Notes: a model not told the origin generated them from the letters alone. A stretch of 64,000 nt of DNA from Actinomycetes bacterium (GCA_024637035.1 JAGXFW010000014.1:62001-126000); one strand, 5' to 3'. Counted from the stretch's first letter, positions 25,192 to 33,955 are shown. Numbers and translations are program-made.

Positions 25192-26343
25192 CTACTGCCT
25201 AGGTGCCTCGAGGAACTCGCGAGCGATGCCGGTCTCATGGAGCTCGTTGGCCCCCTCGAAGATCTGGAACACTTTGGCGTCGCGCATGAACTGCTCCACC
25301 CCGTACTCGACCATGTAGCCGTAGCCACCCATGAGCTGCACGGCGTCGGTGGTGACCTTCATAGCCGTGTCGCTGGCGAAGAGCTTGGCCATGGAAGAGA
25401 AGCGCGCCTTGTCTCCCAGGCCGTCGTCGTAGCGGGCCGCCGCCGTGTAGATCAGGGTGCGGGCCGCCTCCACCTGGGTGATCATACGACCCAGCTTGGC
25501 CTGCACCACCGGGTTCCGGGCGAGGGGTCGACCGAACTGCTCGCGCTCCTTCACGTAGGCTGCCGCGATGTCCAAGGCGCCCTGGGCCACGCCCAAGGCC
25601 TGGGCTGCCGAACCGATCCGGGTCTTGTACAGCGTTCCCAGCGCGACCCGCATCCCCTGCCCCACGCCTCCAAGCACGTTCCCCGCCGGTACGAACACGT
25701 TCTCCACGACGACGGAACACGTGGGCGAGCCGCGCAGGCCCATCTTGTGCTCGATCTTGTCGACCTCGAAGCCCTCGCAGTCGGTCTCCACCAGGAAGGC
25801 GGTGATCTCCTCGCCCTTCGCGGTCTTCGTCTTCGCGAAGTACACCACCACATCGGCGATGTTGGCGTGGCTGATGAACGCCTTCCGGCCGTTGAGCACC
25901 CAGCCGCCCTCGCTGGGAACGGCGCGCGAAGTCATCGCCCGCACATCCGAACCGGCGTTGGCCTCTGTGAGGGCGAATGCCACCATGGACTGGCCCGTGG
26001 CGAGCGCCGGCAGCCATCTTTCCTTCTGCCCATCGTCGCCGAACAGTTCGATCGGGGCCGAGCCGAGGCACTGCACTCCCAGGATCATGGAGCAGGCGCC
26101 GGAGACCCGGGCTATCTGCTCCAACACGGCGACTTCCGTCACCAAGAGCCCGTCGATACCCCCGTACTCCTCGGGCGCCGCCACGCCGAACAGATCGTAG
26201 CGCTTGAACAACTCGGCGAGCCACTGGGGGTACTCCCCGAGTTCGTCAATCTCCACCATGCGCGCGGAGACCTGCTCGAGCATGAGTTCGCGCACCATCT
26301 TGATGATGGCCTGCTGTTCGTCGGAGAACGTGACGTGATGCAT
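25192..26343 (-). CDS. acyl-CoA dehydrogenase
   Basis: This 383-aa FAD enzyme of beta-oxidation shows FALTEANAGSDV (FAD/substrate loop), LMGGYGYMVEYGVEQFMRDAKV and IFEGANEL, where E363 occupies the catalytic-base position of short-chain acyl-CoA dehydrogenases. The length is normal. No electron-transfer flavoprotein genes are adjacent. A thiolase relic lies immediately upstream, so a former beta-oxidation operon has been broken. Confidence 0.93.
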   Translation of the reverse strand: MHHVTFSDEQQAIIKMVRELMLEQVSARMVEIDELGEYPQWLAELFKRYDLFGVAAPEEYGGIDGLLVTEVAVLEQIARVSGACSMILGVQCLGSAPIELFGDDGQKERWLPALATGQSMVAFALTEANAGSDVRAMTSRAVPSEGGWVLNGRKAFISHANIADVVVYFAKTKTAKGEEITAFLVETDCEGFEVDKIEHKMGLRGSPTCSVVVENVFVPAGNVLGGVGQGMRVALGTLYKTRIGSAAQALGVAQGALDIAAAYVKEREQFGRPLARNPVVQAKLGRMITQVEAARTLIYTAAARYDDGLGDKARFSSMAKLFASDTAMKVTTDAVQLMGGYGYMVEYGVEQFMRDAKVFQIFEGANELHETGIAREFLEAPRQ

Positions 26344-26401
26344 GTGGCAAGGACTCCTTGGTCAAATCAATGAAGCGGGGTGAGCCGACGAACGTGGTTC
26401 G

Positions 26402-26536
26402 TCACACCCGCAGGTTCTCGAATACACCAGCGGCACTCATGCCGCGTGCGATGCACATGCTGACGATACCGTATCGGGACGAGCGCCGGTCCGTCTCGTG
26501 GAGGAACGTGGTCGTGAGCTCGGCTCCTGACAAGCG
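26402..26536 (-). pseudogene. thiolase relic (C-terminal end of acetyl-CoA acyltransferase)
   Basis: The minus strand reads LSGAELTTTFLHE, RYGIVSMCIARGMSAAGVF and ENLRV-stop, which is the catalytic C-terminal block of thiolases (normally SGARL..TLLHEM..RYG..CIGGG). The usual CIGGG is decayed to CIARG. The rest of the gene (about 350 codons) is missing. It lies just upstream of the acyl-CoA dehydrogenase. Confidence 0.78.
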
Positions 26537-26571
26537 CCGAGAGCGGCAGACCTCCAAGCCAGCCCCGGTCG

Positions 26572-27171
26572 CTACTGCCCGGCACCCAGACCCTCGGTGA
26601 CCGATCTCAACTCGGTCAAGACATCTTGGGCGGCCGAAAAGAGTTCGAGCGTCGGGTCGGTTCCCTGCCCCAGCGCGGGCTCGTCGCCAACCAGCCGCCT
26701 TACCCCGTCGTAGGTGAGCAGGTAGTAGAACACCTGACCGCCAGACGGATACGGATACTCCGCAACCACCTCGCCCGACCGCACGTGGCCACCGGCCGTC
26801 TTCACACAGATCTCGCCGGCCCGGCGAACACTCTCGTGGGCCTGCCCCCCGAGGATCTCGAAGTCGGCCGTGGTGTAGAGGCTCGCCGTCCCGTCGCGCA
26901 GAGCGAGGATGGTGGCCACCTGGTCGGCCGGCGGCACGTCGATCAGGACACCGAAGACCACGGGGTAGTCGGCGTCCGGCGCGAATCCCAGGTCGTCGGC
27001 GGTGGCGGTCAACACCATCTGCCGCAGGCCGACGCCGGCCGATTCCGGCGAGGACGGGCTGCTCGTGGACACGGAGGTCTCCTTCGCACAACCGACCACC
27101 GAGAACACGAGTACGAACGCGACCGCCGCGAGGATGAGCGCCGGCGCCGCCGGGAACGAGATCCTGCTCAC
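26572..27171 (-). CDS. predicted lipoprotein, unknown function
   Basis: This 199-aa exported protein has a signal peptide with lipobox VVGC, then a Ser/Thr/Pro-rich spacer (KETSVSTSSPSSPESAG) and an uncharacterised domain. I chose the GTG at 27171, preceded by GAGGGG. The open frame to 27210 overlaps the upstream gene. It is the second gene of a two-lipoprotein run. Confidence 0.75.
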   Translation of the reverse strand: MSRISFPAAPALILAAVAFVLVFSVVGCAKETSVSTSSPSSPESAGVGLRQMVLTATADDLGFAPDADYPVVFGVLIDVPPADQVATILALRDGTASLYTTADFEILGGQAHESVRRAGEICVKTAGGHVRSGEVVAEYPYPSGGQVFYYLLTYDGVRRLVGDEPALGQGTDPTLELFSAAQDVLTELRSVTEGLGAGQ

Positions 27172-27181
27172 GACAACCCCC

Positions 27182-27706
27182 TCACCGGATGACGAAATCG
27201 AGGTCGGCATCGAACGCCGCTCGCTCCTCCGCGGACAGGGCGTCCCTGATCACGCGGATGGTGAAGCCGCCCTGTAGTACGTCGTCCTCCACGTACATCC
27301 AGTCCGAGACATGGTCCCGCGTGGTCGTCACCGGCTGACCGATCTCGTATCCCGTCACATTGAGTGGCTCGTTGGACAGGTATCCACGCACCGTATCCCC
27401 GGAGATGTCCGGTTCGTCGAGCCACACGTGCTCCACGATCAAGCCGTCCTCCAGGCGCGCCTTCACGCTGAAATAGCGTTGGCCCGGCTGCGGTGAATCG
27501 AGCTGTGCGGCGAAATCGTCGAGCGTCGCTCGCGCTTCATCCATCGCCGCGTTCATGTCGGGATCGTCGCCCGCCACGGAATAGACGTCCGGCTCCCCGT
27601 ACCGCTGTACCACGGGTTCCCCCGCATCGATCGCACAGGCCACGACCAGGAGCCCACTCGCGAGCACAAGGACGGTCGCGATGATCCCCGCCGGCGTCCT
27701 CCTCAT
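27182..27706 (-). CDS. DUF2314 lipoprotein (YegJ-like)
   Basis: This 174-aa exported protein has a type II signal peptide (lipobox VVAC) followed by a DUF2314 domain: DPDMNAAMDEARATLDDF, FSVKARLEDGLIVEHVWL, and GYEIGQPVTTTRDHVSDW. The family has no proven function. It is followed 10 bp later by the second lipoprotein, so both are probably made together and anchored outside the membrane. Confidence 0.82.
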   Translation of the reverse strand: MRRTPAGIIATVLVLASGLLVVACAIDAGEPVVQRYGEPDVYSVAGDDPDMNAAMDEARATLDDFAAQLDSPQPGQRYFSVKARLEDGLIVEHVWLDEPDISGDTVRGYLSNEPLNVTGYEIGQPVTTTRDHVSDWMYVEDDVLQGGFTIRVIRDALSAEERAAFDADLDFVIR

Positions 27707-27763
27707 GAGTCCTCTACCCCCTCCGCGCTCGGGTCACTGTAGGGTGGGTCACTGTCGGGTGGG

Positions 27764-28123
27764 TCACTCGGAGTCCTTCATCTCGCACCACGCCTTGAAG
27801 ATCGCGACGAGCTCCGCCTCGATCTCGCGGGCGTGCGCGAGATCGTTGACCTTCATATAGCGGGCCACCTCGCCCTCGCCCTCAAGGTGGGGGAAGTCGC
27901 CCGGGATGGTGGCGCCGGTATGGAACATCAGGCTGGCGTGCTTCTTCGATCGGGGATTGAAGCTCGCGATGTTGCCCTTGTACGTGAACGTCGGACTCTT
28001 CCACTTGATGCACTCCTCGATGCGGCCGTCGGAGCCCAGGATGGCCTCACGCATGTGCAGCAGCACGTCCTTCTGAGGGTTCTCGTATGTGGCGAACCAC
28101 TCGTCGACCTCGGGGTTCCTCAT
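27764..28123 (-). CDS. DUF1801-family small protein
   Basis: This 119-aa protein has the DUF1801 pattern (VDEWFATYENPQKDVLLHMREAIL, ECIKWKSPTFTYKGNIASF, FHTGATIPGDFPHLEG). The family is widespread and of unknown biochemical role. The ATG at 28123 follows GAGGAGG. Confidence 0.82.
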   Translation of the reverse strand: MRNPEVDEWFATYENPQKDVLLHMREAILGSDGRIEECIKWKSPTFTYKGNIASFNPRSKKHASLMFHTGATIPGDFPHLEGEGEVARYMKVNDLAHAREIEAELVAIFKAWCEMKDSE

Positions 28124-28187
28124 CGTCTGACCTCCTCGGAAGTGTGTGGCGCTTGTCGGTCCATGGGCGCCCGACGGTGGGGGCGCC

Positions 28188-28355
28188 TCAGACCTGCCGT
28201 GAACCCTCTGGGTGCATGAGAATCCGGGCGTAGCCTATTTCGATCTCATCGAGAAAGACCGCAGCGAGCCCAGGGCTCTCGCGGTCGTAGCAGTCTGCCG
28301 CGTCGTTGAGTTCGCGGTCCGCGTCTTCGTGCGGACGCAGCTGTGGATGCTTCAA
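28188..28355 (-). pseudogene. truncated ParE/RelE-type toxin
   Basis: Beginning at a TTG that overlaps the antitoxin stop (TTGA), 55 codons encode RELNDAADCYDRESPGLAAVF and EIEIGYARILMHPEGS, the N-terminal helices of a ParE-type toxin. A TGA then ends the frame where intact relatives (for example the gene at 34065-34361) continue for about 45 residues with the core strands. The toxin is therefore probably inactive. Confidence 0.75.
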
Positions 28356-28573
28356 CGACGCGCCCGGGCTCGAGCGAGCGACTCCTCGGCGGAGAGCGTC
28401 TGAGCCGCGCCGGCATCGATCTCCGCACTCCGGCGCTGGGCCTCCTCGATCCACAGCTGTTCAACCTCAGCGTCCGCCAGCGACTCGAGACTGTTCAGCA
28501 ATTCATGCGCCATCGAAGCACGTGAGGCCGCGTCCAGGGTCAGCGCCTCCCGCATCAACTCCTCGACCTTCAT
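28352..28573 (-). CDS. putative addiction-module antitoxin (CHP02574-type)
   Basis: This 73-aa protein matches the short helical antitoxins found with ParE-type toxins: MKVEELMREALTLDAASRASMAHELLNSL, then EVEQLWIEEAQRRSAEIDAG. It closely resembles the gene at 34358-34582. The start is the ATG at 28573. Its partner toxin gene is truncated, so this is an orphaned antitoxin. Confidence 0.78.
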   Translation of the reverse strand: MKVEELMREALTLDAASRASMAHELLNSLESLADAEVEQLWIEEAQRRSAEIDAGAAQTLSAEESLARARARR

Positions 28574-28668
28574 CGCACCCCACCTCGAGTCCGGGTCTCC
28601 CATTCACGTTGATTGTACTGTGGTGGTCGGACACATGCTGGGGAGCGTCTTTGGCGACTCCCGCCCAC

Positions 28669-29130
28669 TCACAACCGCTTGACCATCGGAACGCAGCGGA
28701 TCCCCTTGTGCTCGGACTCCGGGCCGACTACCACGAACCCGAGCCGCTCGTAGACGGGGACCGCCCACGGCGAGGAGTTGGCAGTGACAGTGCGCACGTC
28801 AGGATCGACGACGCGGCAGCGCTCGATCGCGTGCTCGAGGAGATTCCGGCCGATCCCGCGCCCGTGACAGCCCACGTCCACGAAGAACAGGGCGATGTGC
28901 GAGCCGTCCCGAACGTCGAGCATGCCCACCAGCCTGTCACCCTCCTCGGTGACAAGAAGGGAATGACCGTCGGGACGATCCAGCACGAAGGAACGCGCGC
29001 TCCGTCCGAACTCGGCGACTCCCTCGGCAGTGAAGTCCGGGCGGACGAACTCGTCGAAGCCGGCCATGACGAGTGCCAGGACCGCGGTTTCTTCGCCGGG
29101 CGCCATGTCTCGCACCTCTACCACCTGCAT
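28669..29130 (-). CDS. GNAT-family N-acetyltransferase
   Basis: This 153-aa GCN5-related acetyltransferase shows RLVGMLDVRDGSHIALFFVDVGCHGRGIGRNLLEHAIERC, in which the GRGIGRNLL part is the acetyl-CoA loop. VYERLGFVVVG follows. The substrate is unknown. It is a separate unit between an orphan antitoxin and the AbiE module. Confidence 0.88.
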   Translation of the reverse strand: MQVVEVRDMAPGEETAVLALVMAGFDEFVRPDFTAEGVAEFGRSARSFVLDRPDGHSLLVTEEGDRLVGMLDVRDGSHIALFFVDVGCHGRGIGRNLLEHAIERCRVVDPDVRTVTANSSPWAVPVYERLGFVVVGPESEHKGIRCVPMVKRL

Positions 29131-29225
29131 CTACGGCGTCGGCAAGAGGATGGGCTTCCGCTCGATGCTCATATGCATCTCCCGAAGCGACTCCCACTCG
29201 TGGGGGCTCTTCATGATGATCATCA

Positions 29226-30125
29226 TCATTGCCATCCACCGTGAGGAACCCACGTCGCGTCGAACTGAAGCTCCGCGGAGGCAGCAGCCACTGGCGACAT
29301 GACGAACAACTCGATGACGCCAACCACCTCCGAAAGACTCTCCGGGGCCACCACTCCGGAGGTCGCCAGCTTGCGAGCGAATGCAGTCCACATGCGCGCG
29401 GTGTCGTCCTGCTCCCAGAACTCCTTCGTCAACGCGACGGGGACCCTGTCGGGTATTCGAGTCTCGCGCCTGGCAAACGTTGCGGCGATTGCGCCACGAA
29501 GCTCTTGCCCGGCGAAGGTCTGGGTGGTTGCCAACATCCACAGATCGTAGAAGTCCTTCATCCTGCTGTTCGCCAAGCCTAGACTAACCATGGCTTCGAA
29601 CTTCTCGGCGACGGTCGTGGCAGGGTGGTAAGCGAGGATTCTCGGGGACGGTCCTTCTAGCAGAGTCGGGTAGTCGACCCACCCTGGAGCGGGAACAGCG
29701 TCATCGTCAATACCGACGTCCAGACGCAAGACGAACCTTGCCCCTTCAAGGTCGCCGCGCACCTTCACCCGGATGCCTGGGTAGCGACTGTCGAGGGTGA
29801 TCTGCTCGGTGACCAAGAGCCCATCGAACGTCAAGCCGTCGTCTGAAACACCAGCGTTGAGACAAGCGCGCACTGCAGCTTCGACTGCTTCGGGGGAGTT
29901 GCGGATCCGACCGAGGAAGTCGATGTCTCTGGTGGGTCGGGCGACTGCGCCGTCCCAAACCCGCAGCATCGTAGCCCCTTTGACGATGAGCACGTCCACG
30001 AATTCAGTCTTGGAGAGCCGAAGCAAGAATCGCTCGATCGCGTAGTACTGAATCGCCTGCTGGAAGTCCAGTCCGAGTTCGACCGCGCGAGAGCGCAGGC
30101 GACGCCTCACATCGCCGGCACTCAC
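29226..30125 (-). CDS. AbiEii-family nucleotidyltransferase toxin
   Basis: This 299-aa protein has the AbiEii/AbiGii fold: VLIVKGATMLRVWDG and RPTRDIDFLG hold the nucleotide- and metal-binding residues, and KFEAMVSLGLANSRMKDFYDLWML is the family's second conserved block. In type IV toxin-antitoxin/phage-abortive systems it modifies tRNA or other RNA and stops growth. Its ATG overlaps the upstream AbiEi stop by 4 bp. Confidence 0.9.
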   Translation of the reverse strand: MSAGDVRRRLRSRAVELGLDFQQAIQYYAIERFLLRLSKTEFVDVLIVKGATMLRVWDGAVARPTRDIDFLGRIRNSPEAVEAAVRACLNAGVSDDGLTFDGLLVTEQITLDSRYPGIRVKVRGDLEGARFVLRLDVGIDDDAVPAPGWVDYPTLLEGPSPRILAYHPATTVAEKFEAMVSLGLANSRMKDFYDLWMLATTQTFAGQELRGAIAATFARRETRIPDRVPVALTKEFWEQDDTARMWTAFARKLATSGVVAPESLSEVVGVIELFVMSPVAAASAELQFDATWVPHGGWQ

Positions 30126-30736
30126 AGCAATGCCTCGAGGTAGGGACGGACTGTGTTCGCCACCCGATCGATCCTCGCAAACTTCATGATCTCACTCGAG
30201 CTGGCCCGTCTTCCGCGAACAACCTCTTGGAGTGCTTCGACGGCTACGTCCGTGCCGATGCGGTTGCGGTACTTGAAGCAATCCGCGACCGTCTTGGCGA
30301 TTCCGAAGACTCTGACCGAGGTGCCGCCGACCTGACTCGTTTCGACGCCCGCTTCGAGCGACGCTGCGTTCATGTGGAACACACGGACGCGGGGGTAGTC
30401 GATTCGGGGAGACTTGGTGCCGCGCGGCAGCGCAATCTGGACTTCGGCGGGGATTTGAGTGCCCACCTCGTGGAAGTCGAGCGCACTGAGGAGACAGAGG
30501 ATCGCGGTTGGAACCCGCTGCATGACAGCGGTCACATCCGGCTGGGGCGGAAGTGGATGTGACGCGAGGTGATAGACCCCACGACTCAGACGCTCGAGCA
30601 GACCTTCGTCTCGCATCCAGTATAGGGTTCTCGCCTGGATGCCGGAGCCGAGTGCGTCGGTCGTGCGCATCACCCCCGCGTTGCGCTCGAAGATGTCCGC
30701 AGCTGCGGATAGGGCTGTCTCAGTCGGTCTGCGCAT
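30122..30736 (-). CDS. AbiEi-family antitoxin/repressor
   Basis: This 204-aa protein has an N-terminal winged-helix part (AADIFERNAGVMRTTDALGSGI, LSRGVYHLAS) and the AbiEi domain (CLLSALDFHEVGTQIPAEVQIALPRG, TSVRVFGIAKTVADCF). AbiEi neutralises AbiEii and represses its own promoter by binding inverted repeats; two palindromes lie just upstream. The pair is complete and looks functional. Confidence 0.9.
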   Translation of the reverse strand: MRRPTETALSAAADIFERNAGVMRTTDALGSGIQARTLYWMRDEGLLERLSRGVYHLASHPLPPQPDVTAVMQRVPTAILCLLSALDFHEVGTQIPAEVQIALPRGTKSPRIDYPRVRVFHMNAASLEAGVETSQVGGTSVRVFGIAKTVADCFKYRNRIGTDVAVEALQEVVRGRRASSSEIMKFARIDRVANTVRPYLEALL

Positions 30737-30750
30737 GAATAGAAGTTACC

Positions 30751-30778
30751 ACACTTGTAGACAACTGTAGTAATTACT
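30751..30778 (-). promoter_or_regulatory. candidate AbiEi operators
   Basis: An imperfect inverted repeat ACACTTGT-AG-ACAACTGT (30751-30768, one mismatch per arm) is followed directly by the perfect palindrome AGTAATTACT (30769-30778). They lie 15-42 bp before the abiEi start in the only A+T-rich stretch nearby, which suits promoter and autorepression sites. Confidence 0.5.
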
Positions 30779-31139
30779 GTTCCACCCTTGGGCATCCATC
30801 GTGGGCGGTCACGTAGCTCCGACGACGCCTGTCGACGTCTTCGTACATGGGAGTTCGCTACACGCGCGCCTGATCGGTGGGGCCGCTTGCGCGTTCAACG
30901 ATCAGCCCTGCGCCGAGCAGGCCCTTGAGATCTCGCTGCAGCGACGGGCGGTTGACGTGCGGGCAGAGCCGTTCGAACTCCTGGATCGTCAGGCCTCTAT
31001 GCGCGCACTATGAAGTCAAAGGCGGCAGCGAGCTCCCACGAAGTCTCCGGAGAAGATGCGCAGCACGTCCCCCCCGGCAGACAGGTCGGCACCGCGAAAA
31101 TCCACGGCCCCGAAACGGGCAACTCACCTCGGCCCCATG
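30779..31139. other. decayed stretch of about 360 bp without an intact gene
   Basis: Apart from a winged-helix relic (30858-31010), nothing intact is seen. Frames on both strands are broken by stops. Confidence 0.5.
30858..31010 (-). pseudogene. relic of a winged-helix protein (Fic- or regulator-type C-terminus)
   Basis: The minus strand reads [35 protein letters not shown] and ends at TAG (30858-30860). The pattern '[14 protein letters not shown]' is a winged HTH like that at the end of Fic-family proteins or DeoR-like regulators. The upstream frame is stopped within a few codons, so only this end remains. Confidence 0.5.
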
Positions 31140-32120
31140 TCAACCGCCCCTGCCCTCGGCCGCCCCAGCCACATCGATAACCACCTTCCCCCGCGCATGC
31201 CCCTCCCCCAGGTACTGAAAGGCCTCGGGGGTGTCGCTCAGCGGGTAGGTGCGATCGATGACGGGCGTGATCGTGCCCGCTTCGAGGAGCTCCTTCAGGA
31301 CCATCAGGTCTTCCTGCTTCGACGTCGACATCACCGGGCTTCCCTGCCGGCCCACGAACAGTGACGCGACGAACGCCTTGAGAACGAAGCCCATGCCGGC
31401 ATGGCCGCTGTTGGGCAGGTGCTTCCCTTGGGGAGTGAGCGCGCGCCGGCAGTCGGAGAGCGAGTGGTTGGCCACGTTGTCGAGGATCACGTCGTAGCGG
31501 GGGCCGCCCTGGGTGAAGTCCTCCTGGGTGTAGTCGATGACGTGATCCGCGCCGATCGAGCGGACCATGTCCACGTTCCTCGTGCTGCACACGCCGGTGA
31601 CCTCCGCCCCGAAGGCCTTGGCGATCTGCACGGCGAACGTTCCCACGCCTCCCGAGGCGCCGTTGATCAAGACCTTCTGCCCCGGCTTGACGTGCCCGTG
31701 GTCGCGCAGACCCTGGAGGGCGGCCAGGGCCGAGACCGGAACGGCCGCGGCCTGCTCGAAGGTGATGTTGGCCGGTTTCGACACGAACTTGTCTTCCGCG
31801 GCGCACGCGTATTCGGCGCAGGCTCCGCCGGGCTCGCCGAACACCTCGTCACCCGGCTGGAACCGGGTGACGTTCTTGCCGACCGCCTCGACGACACCGG
31901 CCGCGTCCAATCCAACGACATAGTCCTTCTTGGGCTTGGGGAATCCGATGAACAGCCGCACGAGGGAGGGCGAGCCTCTCATGCCGAAGTAGTCACCCGA
32001 ATGGATGGCGGCCGAGTGGACGCGCACCAGCACGTCGTCGTCCCCGACCGCCGGTCGGTCGATGTCTTTCAGTTCGAGCACGTCCGTCGAGCCGTACGCC
32101 TTCTGGACGATCGCCTTCAT
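31140..32120 (-). CDS. zinc-independent MDR-family NAD(P)-dependent oxidoreductase
   Basis: This 326-aa medium-chain dehydrogenase/reductase of the quinone-reductase-like type has the substrate half (DDDVLVRVHSAAIHSGDYF, VVGLDAAGVVEAVG), the nucleotide-binding GASGGVGTFAVQIAKAFGAEV and the closing GKVVIDV. The four structural zinc cysteines of alcohol dehydrogenases are absent. The start is the ATG at 32120 after GGGGGAG. The substrate is unknown. Confidence 0.9.
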   Translation of the reverse strand: MKAIVQKAYGSTDVLELKDIDRPAVGDDDVLVRVHSAAIHSGDYFGMRGSPSLVRLFIGFPKPKKDYVVGLDAAGVVEAVGKNVTRFQPGDEVFGEPGGACAEYACAAEDKFVSKPANITFEQAAAVPVSALAALQGLRDHGHVKPGQKVLINGASGGVGTFAVQIAKAFGAEVTGVCSTRNVDMVRSIGADHVIDYTQEDFTQGGPRYDVILDNVANHSLSDCRRALTPQGKHLPNSGHAGMGFVLKAFVASLFVGRQGSPVMSTSKQEDLMVLKELLEAGTITPVIDRTYPLSDTPEAFQYLGEGHARGKVVIDVAGAAEGRGG

Positions 32121-32183
32121 GTCACTCCCCCGATCGCACACGGATGCACGTCGCCACGCGCGACCGGAGCCCCAACAGAGACT

Positions 32184-32330
32184 TGCGTCGGTACGTCCAC
32201 CCAGGTCTCGGAGGAGTCGACGAGGAGCACTCTGAGAGCGAAGTCACTCTCTTGGCCACGGGGGACCGTGCGGAGGGACATTCCCCTGCACCGGAAGAGG
32301 GCGATCTCCGAATGGTCACGCAGCATGTGA
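32184..32330 (+). pseudogene. C-terminal relic of an Rrf2-family regulator
   Basis: Translated on the plus strand this reads LRAKSLSWPRGTVRRDIPLH and RKRAISEWSRSM-stop. It matches the end of the intact Rrf2 gene at 42660-43148 (LRAKSLAWLHETVWRDFPDD, RKRAISEWSRSV-stop) nearly residue for residue. No upstream HTH part is found. It is a degraded paralogue or partial duplicate. Confidence 0.8.
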
Positions 32331-32381
32331 GGCCGCCGAGGATCATACGACCACGATGGAAGCCGTCGGGGCCGGAAAGAG

Positions 32382-32642
32382 TCAGCCATAGATGCCCTCA
32401 CCGTTGATGGCGATGATCCGACGAAGGAGCGCCTCCATCTCGAACGCTTCGGCTGAGCCGTCAGTCGCCTTGTTGTTGGCAAGATCCATGCAACGTGAGC
32501 GCAGGCGGGCGGAAAGGACATGCGATAGCCTGAGCAACTCGCCATCCTCGGACGATTCGTGCAGCCCGACAAGCAGACGGTCAGATGCAGTCCGCAATGG
32601 TCCGCGCGCGATGAGCCATTCAAGTTCGAAATCCTGCCGCAT
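32382..32642 (-). CDS. small hypothetical protein
   Basis: An 86-aa frame starting at ATG 32642 reads DFELEWLIARGPLRTASDRL, ESSEDGELLRLSHVLSARLR and ends EALLRRIIAINGEGIYG. It looks helical and protein-like rather than a shadow, because the opposite strand has no gene here. I do not recognise a family. It lies in a region rich in relics, so it may be a remnant itself. Confidence 0.4.
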   Translation of the reverse strand: MRQDFELEWLIARGPLRTASDRLLVGLHESSEDGELLRLSHVLSARLRSRCMDLANNKATDGSAEAFEMEALLRRIIAINGEGIYG

Positions 32643-32822
32643 GCCAAAACACCCACCAATACCTGTGCTGCTGCCGAAGTCCACGCTAGTCAGAGGTTTG
32701 CCTGGACGAGAGTATCAGTCTCACCTACCCAGATCGCGGACTTCCTGTCCGCGATCTTCTGCCGTTCCTTCCTTCCTCCGAGGCCGGGTACTGCCTGGTC
32801 TTGCGCTCCTTCACCCGCCGCT

Positions 32823-33479
32823 CTAGCTGAGGCTGAACGGCGGATAGCTGTCGGTCACCAGGAGGAACGCATACGCCTGCACCCGCAGTCCCCATCTGAC
32901 CACCCCGACCACGTAGTCGAAAAGGCCCCGGGGATAGCGGCCGGTGAAGAGGATGGCGAACCAGGAAATGATGATCGCGAACACGGCGCCCACTGCCAAC
33001 ACGAAGAGCACCACGTAGTGGGGGATGGCCAGGAACCACTTCACCAAGGGCAGCCAGCGGTTGAGGTCTTCTTTGGCATCGGGGTAGTCGATCTCCAGGT
33101 GCACGACCTGCTCGTCCTCGGTGGACGGGTACTGGTCGGTGAGCAGGGCCAAGTAGGCGCCGACCCGATTCTCGAAGCGTGTGAACTCGCGGGCGAAGTC
33201 GAACCACCAACGCGGGTAGCGCTGACGGAAGAGGATCATGAGCAGCGTCCCGAAGAACAGGGCGGCGGCGATTCCCGCACCGGTATCCGTCGCCCGGGAC
33301 ACGACCTCACCGGTCTCCCGTAGCACGGTGACGGTGGAGTTCGAGGTGGCCGAGAGCACCGATAGGATGATGGCGATCGGGATGATCAAGATCAGCCGGA
33401 AGGCCGTGGTCAAGCGACTGAGCTTCTCGGGGTAGTCGATGTTGAGGCGGAGCGCGTACGGTTCGGATGGAGTGGTCAT
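32823..33479 (-). CDS. DUF4389 membrane protein
   Basis: This 218-aa protein has the DUF4389 pattern: an N-terminal LNIDYPEKLSRLTTAFRLILIIP, RYPRWWFDFAREFTRFENRVGAYLALLTDQYPS, and a repeat of the same motif (IDYPDAKEDLNRWLPLVKWFLAIPH, RYPRGLFDYVVGVVRWGLRVQAYAFLL). The two halves look like an internal duplication. About four helices are predicted. The function is unknown. Confidence 0.85.
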   Translation of the reverse strand: MTTPSEPYALRLNIDYPEKLSRLTTAFRLILIIPIAIILSVLSATSNSTVTVLRETGEVVSRATDTGAGIAAALFFGTLLMILFRQRYPRWWFDFAREFTRFENRVGAYLALLTDQYPSTEDEQVVHLEIDYPDAKEDLNRWLPLVKWFLAIPHYVVLFVLAVGAVFAIIISWFAILFTGRYPRGLFDYVVGVVRWGLRVQAYAFLLVTDSYPPFSLS

Positions 33480-33955
33480 GAGAGTGCCTCCTGTGTGGAC
33501 CTGGTCAGTTGTGTCGCACGATTCTTCGTGCGTTGCATGGTGCTGTGCATCCTGCTGCTAGTCCTGCTCTTCGTGATGAACTTCATCGCGCGTTTCGTCG
33601 TGCTCGTCATCGCGCAAGTTCGTCCGTGGCCCAGCTCCACGACCTCCCGGTGTCTCCCTTACTACACTACGACCGCGCCGCCCCTAGGGTTTCCCGGCTT
33701 CACGACTCCTGCGCTCCCGCGGGTGGTGGCGGAGGGTTGGTCCGTCGAGGAGAATCGCTCGTTCCTCGCCATCGGTCCTACCATCGTCATCATGGCGGAG
33801 AAGTCGGCGCATTCCGCCGGACAGGCAGCCGGAATCGTGCCGGGGCGAAGGGGGGGTCTTCAGCCTGGCCGAGTGGGTGGGTGGATCTTCAGCCTGGCCG
33901 AGTGCGCGGGGCTACGCGCCGACGGGTGGGTGACGGACGCCGGCGGGGCACTCGG
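33480..33955. other. about 475 bp with no supportable gene
   Basis: The long plus-strand frame here (from 33495) shows no family pattern and runs through a HicB relic, so I do not call it. The stretch holds a 19-bp direct repeat (33857-33875 and 33886-33904). Confidence 0.5.
33857..33904. repeat. 19-bp direct repeat, 29-bp spacing
   Basis: TCTTCAGCCTGGCCGAGTG occurs at 33857-33875 and 33886-33904. There are only two copies and no coding context. Confidence 0.8.

Noticed and set aside
29131-29225. Short minus-strand frame MKSPHEWESLREMHMSIERK
   Set aside because: 27 codons without a convincing Shine-Dalgarno or family; left uncalled.
33857-33904. Direct repeats as a CRISPR fragment
   Set aside because: Only two 19-bp copies with a 10-bp spacer and no cas genes. 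No CRISPR array seen in the window.
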